From NCBI GenBank assembly GCA_039105265.1, contig JAPFFF010000012.1, forward strand, positions 1,426,001 through 1,490,000: DNA of 64,000 nucleotides. Reading direction: 5' to 3'. This document shows positions 48,858-58,100 of the stretch, piece by piece (the first letter of the stretch is position 1; each line of letters starts with the position of its first letter). This stretch comes from Tritrichomonas musculus. Lineage: Eukaryota; Parabasalia; Tritrichomonadida; Tritrichomonadidae. Below the pieces are notes generated by a model that was not told the DNA's origin, made no database searches, and worked only from the letters and a program-made list of their open reading frames with translations. Both the position numbers and the translations under genes were made by a program.

Positions 48858-49212
48858 TTAAGGTTCTACTTCCCTAAAAAAAATATAAATTATTCAATAT
48901 TGAATTAACTCATAGAATATATAATTCAATAGAGCATTTTTCGGAAAAAGTTTTGGTTAAAAATATAAAAAATAGACCTTAACGATTAAATCTTATTTCT
49001 TCAAATTTTACATGATTTTTTGATTTTATGATTTCAATCTGTAAAAAAATAAAATCGATAAGATTTCATGAAAATGTTTTTATTTAATAATTTTAAATAT
49101 ATATCTGCGCAAATATTATATTTTAATTCGTTTTTAAAAACGATATTTATGCATATTTTATTTGAGAAGTCTAATTGAATTTAATCTTTTGAATTTGAAA
49201 GGAGAACCTTAA
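48858..49212. mobile_element. TTAA-flanked inverted-repeat element 1 (MITE-like)
   Basis: TTAAGGTTCTACTTCC on the left and TTAAGGTTCTCCTTTC on the other strand at the right end form an imperfect inverted repeat (TTAA plus 10 of 12 bases). TTAA may be the duplicated target site, as with piggyBac and Kolobok elements. The interior is AT-rich without a gene. The short arm and AT-rich surroundings make this less sure than its neighbour. Confidence 0.45.
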
Positions 49213-49265
49213 AATTTGAAAATGAATTTTATTGCAAAAAAGTAGAATATTTAAAAATTCGCTCG

Positions 49266-49513
49266 TTAAGGTACAAATCCAGTACGTTTAGTAACCGCAA
49301 TTTTTTTTGACATTCTCAAAGAATAAAATGACATGTTAAATAAAAAACGATTATTTTCATCCATTTCATATAACATGTCATAATGTTTATTTAAATTGTA
49401 AAATAAGTGTCAAAAACAAACCTAGTCAATTTAAACTTTTTCAGAGACATGCAACTATTTAAATAATAAACGTTCTCCTATTCAAAAAATAACGTACTGG
49501 ATTTGTACCTTAA
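49266..49513. mobile_element. TTAA-flanked inverted-repeat element 2 (MITE), 248 bp
   Basis: A perfect 23-bp inverted repeat: TTAAGGTACAAATCC continuing to AGTACGTT at 49266-49288, and its exact reverse complement at 49491-49513. TTAA at both outer ends suggests a TTAA target duplication with 19-bp terminal repeats starting GGTACAAATCC. A second, inner inverted pair built on TGACATGTTA lies near 49331 and 49372. There is no coding potential. It looks like a non-autonomous DNA transposon of a TTAA-targeting family (piggyBac or Kolobok type). The perfect arms suggest a recent arrival. Confidence 0.75.
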
Positions 49514-50164
49514 ATTTTTATATATTTTATGTATATGTTTTGGCTTAATCTTAATTATTCAGTTGAGAATGGAAAATATGTGCAATGGGCCCATTTTTGA
49601 GAAATGTTGATTTTACTTAATAATATTAATTTTATTGGTGCAAAATGCCAGAATCAAAAAAATTAGAAAATTTTTTTTAATATTTATGTTCTCTTGAATT
49701 AACTTTGGTAATAATAATTTAATTACATTGAATAATAATTAAAAATAAAAAAATCATAGTTCATTAATTATAAAACGCAAAATATTAGTTATAAAATTAC
49801 AATTTTTTACGATAATTTAATTCAATTCATCTGAAATGTTTCTATGTTTATAAATTAAATTGTAATTAAATATTGAGAGAATAAATATTTTTTCAAAAAA
49901 AGATGATTATAAATTTAATTGATCATTTATATTAATTTGTTTGAAATGATTGTTCCAAAAATATTGAAAAAGAATTATACCTAATCTATATATTTCTTAA
50001 ATATAATGGTTAAAAATGTAAATTAATTTTAAATATAAACTAACAATATATCTATTAACTAATTTGAATATTAATGAGCACATATAATGCATATTTATTA
50101 ATAAATAATTGTATTTTTATATTTATATTGAAATAAGAAATATTCAGAAGTAATGTTAAACTTC

Positions 50165-51277
50165 ATAAAATAATGTTCATCTCTTACACAATTTTTTTGA
50201 ATGTATTTAATTTAAAATTTTCTATGTGTTTTTTAAAAAAGTAGCTATCAGGAGATGAACATTTTTTTTTTCTCTGGAAGCATAAGTTCAGAATTTTTGA
50301 ATTAAAAAAAATAAAAATAATAGAAAAAGTTTATAATTATATCGTGTTTAAACTTTAGATCAATGGTGTAAACAAGCTTTGTTCGGTATTGATTATAAGC
50401 TTGCTTGATCGGTTCCAATGACCATTTGAATTTTGGCCATAACTTGGCACTTGTAGCTGATATCTAATAATCAAAAGATAAATTGGGTAAATGCTGTTCT
50501 GAATCTTCTGCAATTATCGATATCCTCGCTTTTAACTCCGGGTGCTATTTTATCTGTACGTCCAAGATTTGGGAAAACTGTTTTTCTCTCTACATATGTG
50601 TAATAAAAACTTTTTATAGTGGATTCCTATTGACCTGGCATTCGTGATGCAATAAATTTCCATTATTACCCGTATAATTTTACGAGATTTATAATTTTGG
50701 GTCTTCTTTATCGGACAAACGATCCAAAGTTTTAAACCTTTTTCTTTTGGCCAATGTGAGAAAATAATATTAATTTGACTAAAAAATAATCGTTTCTCAC
50801 ATTTTCAAAAGTTTACGTTATTCAAAAATTAATAAACTATTTGAAAAAAACAATGTAAAAAAATTAATGAAAAAGAATATAAGGATTTAAATAATATTTT
50901 ATTAAACCACTATTTTTATTTAATTTGGTAATGGCTGAGGATAACCGTTTATTTTTTCCAATTTTTTATACTTATAAAATTATAACATCTTACCATTTGA
51001 TATGAAATGAATATTATTTCATTAATATATATTTAATTTTTGTGAAATTCAATAAATATATGAAGATAAACATGTTTCAAATAACAAAGCAATATATGAT
51101 ACAATATTCTCAAATATTTGAAAGAATTTATTCAAAATAATAAGATTCAATGAAATTAAAAATCCATAAAATTTCCTCTGAAAAATAATTGATAATATTT
51201 TTTCAATTTTTTTGAGAAAATTTATTCAATTTATTCACTTTTTCATAGAATTGTGTAAGAGATGAACATTATTTTAT
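50165..51277. mobile_element. 1.1-kb element with perfect 29-bp inverted ends and worn coding interior
   Basis: The arm at 50165-50193, which contains TGTTCATCTCTTACACAATT, is repeated exactly in reverse complement at 51249-51277. A shorter partial copy (AGATGAACATT) lies at 50253-50263. The interior at about 50340-50760 is clearly less AT-rich than its surroundings and, on the minus strand, reads protein-like pieces such as FPNLGRTDKIAPGVKSED and SAKLWPKFKWSLEPIKQAY. I do not recognise the protein. If the TA at each end (50171-50172 and 51270-51271) is the target site, a mariner-like origin is possible; this is inference. The coding interior is no longer intact. Confidence 0.6.
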
Positions 51278-51512
51278 TGAGTTTATTTATACTCACAAAA
51301 ATATATTTCATTCATATCTTGTAAATGGAGGTATAAATACTTATATAAATCATTATATAATCATATAATAAAATTTGTAAGAATATAAAATATTATATAT
51401 AAATTTATATTGACGAATTCCCTACATGAATACCTCTTTCTATAATTCTTTCTTTCATACAAAATTTTGAAAGAGAGAGAGAGAAACTCAAAAAGTGTAT
51501 TCAATTCTGATA

Positions 51513-51578
51513 TTTACGAATTTCTCCACACTTTTTGAGAGCGAATCTCTCAAAAAGTTGTTACAAGAAATCCGTAAA
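51513..51578. repeat. Nested hairpin, 66 bp
   Basis: An inner perfect stem of 12 bp (ACTTTTTGAGAG / CTCTCAAAAAGT) closes a five-base CGAAT loop at 51530-51558. An outer stem (TTTACGAATTTCT at 51513-51525 and AGAAATCCGTAAA at 51566-51578) pairs 12 of 13 positions. A further copy of CTCAAAAAGTGT lies just upstream at 51487-51498. No gene overlaps it. Confidence 0.7.
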
Positions 51579-52039
51579 ATTAATTGTTAAATTTGAAAGA
51601 AAAACTGGTAAGCGTCTTTTTTTGCCCCAATATATTAAAGTTTACTTTGAAAAATAATGAAAATATAAATATTAAAATACATAAATTTTTATTTAATTTG
51701 AATGATCTTCGGATAAGTTTTGTGTTGTATTTTCAGAAAAAATACAATATTAAATTCAAATCCTCAAAAAATAAATTTTTATCTATATCTGTTTATGATT
51801 AATGTTACATATCATAAAATCAAAAAATAAATAAAAATATTGATATAATTGAATTATTAAAGTTTTATTTAATTCTTTATTTAAATTCATTTTATAGATA
51901 ATCTTTTTTGTAATCTTTAGGTGGTTGATTTTTTAAAAAGTTTTTCCTTTTGACTATATATTATCTGAAAACAAAATAAGAAATTCAATTAACTTTTTTC
52001 TTTCAATTTTTTGCGTGATAATTTGAGCAAATTTCAAAA

Positions 52040-54844
52040 ATGCAAAATCCATATTATACCAAAAACAGATTTGTATATAGTGTTGATGATGGTAATAAAT
52101 CTGCTACAATTACATATTCAACAAATCCGATTTCTTTAATTTCTACCAATATTGATAGTGTATTTTCAGAAAAATGGAATCCAGAAATTACTAGAAACGT
52201 CACATTTTTTAAAGATTTCGATCTTCCTGTATCTTTTTTTCCAATTAATTCAATTAGAAATATTATTCAAAATCTGCAATTGGGCGAAAATTGTTTTAAA
52301 GCAAAATATATTTTAGAAAATAAGGTAAAATCATATCTTACAAAAGATTTTCGTGATTGCAGCTTATATTCGCTTGGTATTTCGAAATTTTCTAACGGAT
52401 ATCTCAGGTTTATGATTATTTGTTGTTCGAAAGGTGTTATAATTATAGATACATCTCTGATAAATAATAATAATTATTACAATGATCATTCTACAAATAA
52501 TAATAATAATAACGAGATCAATAGCTGTATCCATGATTTTCTACGATTTATTAACAACTCAGCCGAAGTAGTTGGAACGAATTTTTCATCTTCTTTGCAA
52601 ATAGTGGAGTCGCTTTATCAAGTGAAATTAGGAATAAGAGATATCGATACAGTTGATAATTATATTAATTTTCTACGATCAGCGCAAATTGGTCCGAATT
52701 GGAAAACAATTTGCACGCATCAAGTCCATGATTTTCCTTCTTGTGATGCAAGTAATTTTGATCCAAATGGGTTATTCTCTGTTCTTGATGTTATTTCAAT
52801 TGCACATAGAACTGTCGCGTCATATTATTATTCTACTAATGTATGTGATGATTCAGCCGTTTTTATTGCACAAATCCCAAATATTGTTCCTCAAAGTTGC
52901 CCAATTGATCAATTAAAGCACAAAGAACAGCCAAAAATAACAATAGAACGTCCAGATGAAGATAAAAAAAAGAAAGGATTCATCGTAAATGGAAATATAA
53001 TAACTACATTTAATAATAAAAGTAACACAAATGCAAATATTGTCAATGAAGCTTTAAAAAATCTTAACAGTAATGATGTTATTGATGATCACATAAAGAA
53101 AGAAGAACAAAATTTACCAGAAAACACCAGATTACCATTTACTCTTCCTGTTTCTGCACCAGCCTCGAATGACCCCACTTCATCAGCACAAACTCAAAAG
53201 TTGACACTAATTCCGAACAAGAACTTGTTCAAATCATCTGATTCTGGAGTAAGCAAATCAAATGATGGTAGTTCTACTAACAGCGGCGTTTCATCGAATC
53301 CACTTCAACCAGCCCCATTTTCTCTCCTTCCCAATGCAATGTCTCACACCCAAACAGCGGGAACACCACTTTCGCTCCTTCCTTCTGCTCAATCAAAGAA
53401 ACCTTCTTCGCAGCAGCCGAAACAAACTCCCTTAACAAACTTAATTCTTCCGAACGCAAAATCATCCAAAGAACAGCATCTAAATCCAACTCCAAATAAT
53501 CAACTCAACTTGAATGTCAAATCTTCAAATGTATCCAATCCATCAAACCCATCAGTGCCTTCAAATACTTCTTCTGCTTCCTCAAATACTCAGTCTGATG
53601 CAACCAAGCCTTCCAATGCTGACAGTTCTATAAATGTCTCATCTGATTCAACCAAAACCTCAACTGAAGCCTCAAATGCAGCCCCTTCTTCTGACACCAG
53701 TCCACATACCTCTGCTGCGTCACCTAAGTCAGCTCAGACCTCAGCTGGGCAGCCTGCTTCAAGCAGTGCTGGCAACTCGCCTTCTCACCCGCCTTTGAAC
53801 GTCCCCGGCGTCAATGGCGTGGGCAACAAGGATCCATCTTCATACATGATGACGACAAAATCATCTCCAAGGCGGCAAAGCCAGGATCCGCCAAGAATGC
53901 AAATCTCGATGATCGACAAAGAAAACCAGCAACAACAACAACAACAACAACAGAGCCAATCCCAGCCACAGGCAGCCACAAAAAACGCCAACAGCGTCGC
54001 CAATCCAGCGCCAGCAAACGGAGCATCAAGCCAGACCAGAAACAACAACTTCACTTACTCGTACAGCAGAAACAACAGCAACAACCCTTTTGTCTACAAT
54101 GCAAGCAGCAGCAATAATAACAATAATAACAATAATAACAATCCGTTTGTCTACAATGCAAGCAGCAGCAGCAGAAACACAAACAGCAACAACAGTAACC
54201 CGTTTGTCTACAATGCAAGCAGCAATAATAACAATAATAACAATCCGTTTGTCTACAACGCCAGCAGCAAGAACAGCAGCAGCAGTGGAGGAGGCAAAAA
54301 CAGAAACAACAGCTTCAACGAGAAGTTCCACTACAGATCGCCGAGCGTCGACAACGAGACGCAGGCAAGCAAGACCGGCAGCGACAGCCGCAATGCAAAC
54401 TACAACTCGTCCAGCACTTACAACAACAACAACAACAACAACAACAGCAGCAGCAGCAGCAGAAGGTTTGGCCAGAGCAGCTCAAACAACAGATTCTTTT
54501 ACAGCAAGAGCAACAGCACAGAAACGAGCAACAGCAGCAGCACAGCGAATTTCACGAGTCTCGCCGCCAATCAAGAAACTGCAGCAAAAGCAAGCGAAAA
54601 CAAGACAGAAGCAAAAGAGAAAACTGTTGTTATTGAAACCAAAGAAAAAGAAGAGGAGAAGAGTTTGAATGTTGTTAACGACGATTTTTGGTCGAAGCTT
54701 CGCTCAATCGAGGCGAGTCTCGCCGCTGAAGGGGTAATTCAGAGTACTGAAGATGGTTTTATATGCAAGAAGTGTGATGTAATTATTTCAAAATCTTTTT
54801 CTAATCTAATGAGGCATTGTTGGGAATGTCACAATAATGAATGA
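52040..54844 (+). CDS. Asn/Ser-rich protein with tandem FVYNASS repeats and a C-terminal zinc finger
   Basis: 934 residues. The first ~290 look like a folded domain of mixed strands and helices (for example GYLRFMIICCSKGVIIIDTS, ~110-130) with a short Asn loop; I do not recognise it. Residues ~330-880 are low-complexity: Ser/Pro/Asn, a poly-Gln stretch (~630-640), then four NPFVYNASS repeats separated by poly-Asn, a prion-like composition. The last 30 residues contain CKKCDVIISKSFSNLMRHCWECH, which fits a C2H2-type finger (Cx2C-x13-Hx4H). Such an architecture is common in RNA-binding or condensate-forming regulators, but that role is inference. From about 53690 to 54600 the DNA becomes noticeably richer in G+C than the rest of the gene, with AAC, AGC and GCC replacing the usual A/T-ending codons. 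Confidence 0.85.
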   Translation: MQNPYYTKNRFVYSVDDGNKSATITYSTNPISLISTNIDSVFSEKWNPEITRNVTFFKDFDLPVSFFPINSIRNIIQNLQLGENCFKAKYILENKVKSYLTKDFRDCSLYSLGISKFSNGYLRFMIICCSKGVIIIDTSLINNNNYYNDHSTNNNNNNEINSCIHDFLRFINNSAEVVGTNFSSSLQIVESLYQVKLGIRDIDTVDNYINFLRSAQIGPNWKTICTHQVHDFPSCDASNFDPNGLFSVLDVISIAHRTVASYYYSTNVCDDSAVFIAQIPNIVPQSCPIDQLKHKEQPKITIERPDEDKKKKGFIVNGNIITTFNNKSNTNANIVNEALKNLNSNDVIDDHIKKEEQNLPENTRLPFTLPVSAPASNDPTSSAQTQKLTLIPNKNLFKSSDSGVSKSNDGSSTNSGVSSNPLQPAPFSLLPNAMSHTQTAGTPLSLLPSAQSKKPSSQQPKQTPLTNLILPNAKSSKEQHLNPTPNNQLNLNVKSSNVSNPSNPSVPSNTSSASSNTQSDATKPSNADSSINVSSDSTKTSTEASNAAPSSDTSPHTSAASPKSAQTSAGQPASSSAGNSPSHPPLNVPGVNGVGNKDPSSYMMTTKSSPRRQSQDPPRMQISMIDKENQQQQQQQQQSQSQPQAATKNANSVANPAPANGASSQTRNNNFTYSYSRNNSNNPFVYNASSSNNNNNNNNNNPFVYNASSSSRNTNSNNSNPFVYNASSNNNNNNNPFVYNASSKNSSSSGGGKNRNNSFNEKFHYRSPSVDNETQASKTGSDSRNANYNSSSTYNNNNNNNNSSSSSRRFGQSSSNNRFFYSKSNSTETSNSSSTANFTSLAANQETAAKASENKTEAKEKTVVIETKEKEEEKSLNVVNDDFWSKLRSIEASLAAEGVIQSTEDGFICKKCDVIISKSFSNLMRHCWECHNNE
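54083..54270 (+). repeat. Four in-frame copies of an NPFVYNASS-coding repeat
   Basis: Near-identical units coding NPFVYNAS(S)n start at about 54083, 54140, 54197 and 54242, separated by AAC/AAT runs that code poly-Asn. The last copy differs by synonymous changes only. Confidence 0.88.
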
Positions 54845-55157
54845 GTTTTTATTTATTTTTTTATTTTATATATTATTATTTATATTATATATTAGTGGGT
54901 TTTTTGAAAAAAATTAACCACATATAAATTATAAGTAAAATTAAAATGAAAAAATGTATTTTTATGCTCTTATTCTTTAATTATTTATCTCTATTTCCAT
55001 AAATAGTATTTGTACGATTTTCTGTTGTATCGAGAGTTACTCTAGGAGTTTGAATTGTTTTAATATATAGATTACATTCAAGAAAAAAGTTATGAAAAGA
55101 AACCATTTAAAATAATTAATGAAATTTTTTTTTAATATATAGATTATTTATTTTATT
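54845..55157. other. Convergent intergenic region
   Basis: 313 bp between two converging gene ends, AT-rich, with TATTATTATTTATATTATATATTA-like low complexity at its left side. The two copies of TTTTAATATATAGATTA (near 55060 and 55132) form a short direct repeat. Nothing coding seen. Confidence 0.45.
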
Positions 55158-58100
55158 TTATTTGTCATTTGGTAGGATTAGTTTCTTATATTCTTGATAT
55201 TCTTTTGATTTAAACCAATCTTTCTCAATTTCGATGAATTGTATAATTGAATCTCTCGAATCTGGGAAAAGTCTAATCAAGAAAGCGAGCTGTTTCAATT
55301 GGTTGATAGCCATTGTTTTTTGGTAAAGGTCGGGCCAAGGCAATTTATAATAATCAGGTGAGAATGACTTTGAGTAATTTAGAATAAACTTTGGAAATTC
55401 TTTGTCATTCATTGCCTTCAAAACAGTCTCAAAGAAGATTTTTTCATGATCACAAGAAAGAGAAGCGAGTTTAAAAATACCTTCAACAAGTAATTTTGCC
55501 CAATCTGGGACATTTACTGAATCTCTCTGAATAAGATCAAAGAGAGATTTAAAGTACAAATTTCGCCATTTATCATTAGAAATTCTCTCCAAATTCTTTG
55601 AAGTGTCCTTCAAACAATTGACGATATCATTGACACTTTTCTTCTTATCAATGAAGCAAAAGTGTGTCAAAAATGTAGCACAATAATAAGCAGATCCGTC
55701 AGTTTTATTAGCATAAAAAATCTGTTTTTGAAAAGCTTTGTCACATTCTTTTCTAAAGTTGATATTTAATGAAGCCATTCGTGTAACAAGTTGAATTATC
55801 ATGCTGACAACTGATGTTTTATCACTCAAATAAGTTCCGATATATTTTGGATTCAATCTCAACAAAAAAGTATCAGCATCACTAAAGCAAATTTTATCAT
55901 CCATGAGATAATTAAAAATAGGTGTGATGAAAAGTGACAAAGCAAAATCATTCTGTTCATTTGAACCAGATTTAAGGATTGCATCGACAATTATCAGCAT
56001 ATTTGCAATTTCTTGGAAATTCAAATCTTCAAATATTTCATGAAAATATTTCGATATTCCAATTATGTATGAAACGTTTGTGTTATTTCCGGATATGATT
56101 GCATAAATAATATGTGTAACTTTATTTTGGTATTTGTTCTTTTTATTCTTTAAAAATTCAATGAATTTGACCATCAATTCAATTTCAGATTCGTTTGAGA
56201 TTTTTGAAACCGATTTTAAAACAACATCGTAAAGATTCGGTTTATTTAAGAATTGATCAACAACAACATCAGATGAAGAAAGAATACTTCGAATAATATC
56301 AAAGAAATCGCTTGCTGAGAAATTACTATTATTATTTATGAGTTTTTCATTATTTGAAGTTTTATTTATTGTGAATATAGATTTAATATTGAATTTCTTT
56401 TCTTCTTTGTTTGTTGTTGCTTTTGGTGATGGAAATTTTTGATCATAAATGGAAAGAATTATTGGATTTCCAACATAAGAAGAAATTTGAATGAATTCTG
56501 TTTTATTTTGATATTTAATGAAAAATTTCAATTCTTCCAAATTCTTGTCATGAGGATAATTGATTTTCTTCATTAAAAACAAAACAATTCTTAAGAAAGA
56601 AAGAATTGTTCCTTGATTATCTTTCTTTGATATTTCTTCCATTTTATTTCTTATAAATTCAAAGAAAGGCAACAAAATTTGTTGATCTTCTTCATCTTTC
56701 AGATTATCAGTAATTAAATTTTCAATTTTATTTGGATTAAGTAAAAACAAATCATAGAAATAATTCATGTTTTGTTTCATTATTAGATAATTCTTAAATT
56801 TAATTTTGTTATCACAAATGAAATCAATAATTGAGCTCTGTGAGATATTCGCTGATCTTAAAGAATTATTAATTTCTCCTAAGTCTGTTTGATCATTTAA
56901 TTTACCAAATTTAATTTCCATAATATTTGAATCTTTCAATTCATTTGGAAAAATGTTCACGACATCTTCAATTGGGAAAATTTCAGAAGAAGCGCAATAT
57001 ACGATTAAAGAACGATAATTTTTTAAAGATGGTGATTTTTGAATTTGTTGATGAATTGAAAGGAGTGGTTTAAAAAGTTCCACGTTCAAATCTTTTTGAA
57101 TAAGAATTGAAAGTGATTCAAAAATTGGTGAAATATTGATATTTTGAAGGAAATAATCTTGTCTTTCACCATTATAAGTCTCCATTACAAATTTAATTAA
57201 ATTTTCAGTCCATTTTTCATTGATTGCAAAAAGAACATTTTCTTCTTTCAATTTCAAGTACGATAAAACGACGCTTGATATATTAAAAACTTGTCTCCAA
57301 GCTTCTAAGCAGCTATGCAAATATAAAACGAACAAAGATACAAGTTTTCCTCCTTTTTCAACAGATGATTTTGATATTGATTTCGTAATTATATTATAAA
57401 CGCTTTTAGTTATTTCATTTGAATTCGAATTGATGAAGATTGAAATGATTAAGTTGATGTTCTTTGTTAACCATTCAATTAGATCAGAATTATCTTCATC
57501 ATTCTCTACAATGTAGTTCATGTGCTCTTCAAAGGAAGCGACAAGTTTCCCTTTTGTCGATGAATGACAGAAAACATTGAAGAAGAAATCGCGTAATTGA
57601 ATCGGATTTGCTTCTTCTAAGATGAATTCAAAAGTTGGTGTTGAAAAGGCTGACTTTTCAATTAAATAAGATTCATTCTCTTTTGTTACTTCATTTATGA
57701 TTTCTTTAGGATATTCAATCTTATCATCACCTAAAATTTGAATTGTTATTTTAGATTTAGATTTTTTGGTCGATTTTGAACTTTTATTTTCTAATTTTGA
57801 GCTGATTTCAATCGAGCTTTTATCAGCTACATAAAAAAGAATATATGCACTCATATTATTAAGTTCATTAAATTGGCCTTGTTGATTGAAATTTGAACCG
57901 AAAGCCTCATTTTCAAAGTCTTTTTGATCACTTTCAGTTACATCCATGTCATCGAATCGAAGCCAATTTTTATTAGAAGAAGGATTCGAATCTCTATTTT
58001 TAATATAAGAAATATAATGGCCATGATTTCCATCACCACGATGAACAACAACTCCATTCAAAGTATAAGAAGAATAAGAATTTTTCTTATTAATTAAAAT

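Larger units (their letters stand above)
48424..52039. other. 3.6-kb gene-free region rich in inverted-repeat elements
   Basis: The largest gap in the window. It is very AT-rich but contains two short TTAA-flanked inverted-repeat elements, a 1.1-kb inverted-repeat element and a nested hairpin, each listed separately. No intact gene is present; the open stretch at 51584-51802 begins at TTG and is Lys/Asn/Phe-rich chance translation. The right end must hold the promoter of the Asn/Ser-rich protein gene. Confidence 0.5.

Noticed and set aside
50340-50480. Possible tRNA-like GGTTCC...ACC segment inside the 1.1-kb element
   Set aside because: No acceptor stem or anticodon arm can be formed around it.
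51584-51802. 72-codon open frame before the Asn/Ser-rich gene
   Set aside because: Begins at TTG, low complexity, and partly follows the hairpin; not supported as a gene.
54026-54668. Long open frames overlapping the Asn/Ser-rich gene on both strands (Val/Ile/Ala-rich and Thr/Ala-rich)
   Set aside because: They are shifted readings of the AAC/AGC repeat tract. Only the 52040 frame continues into a folded domain and a zinc finger.
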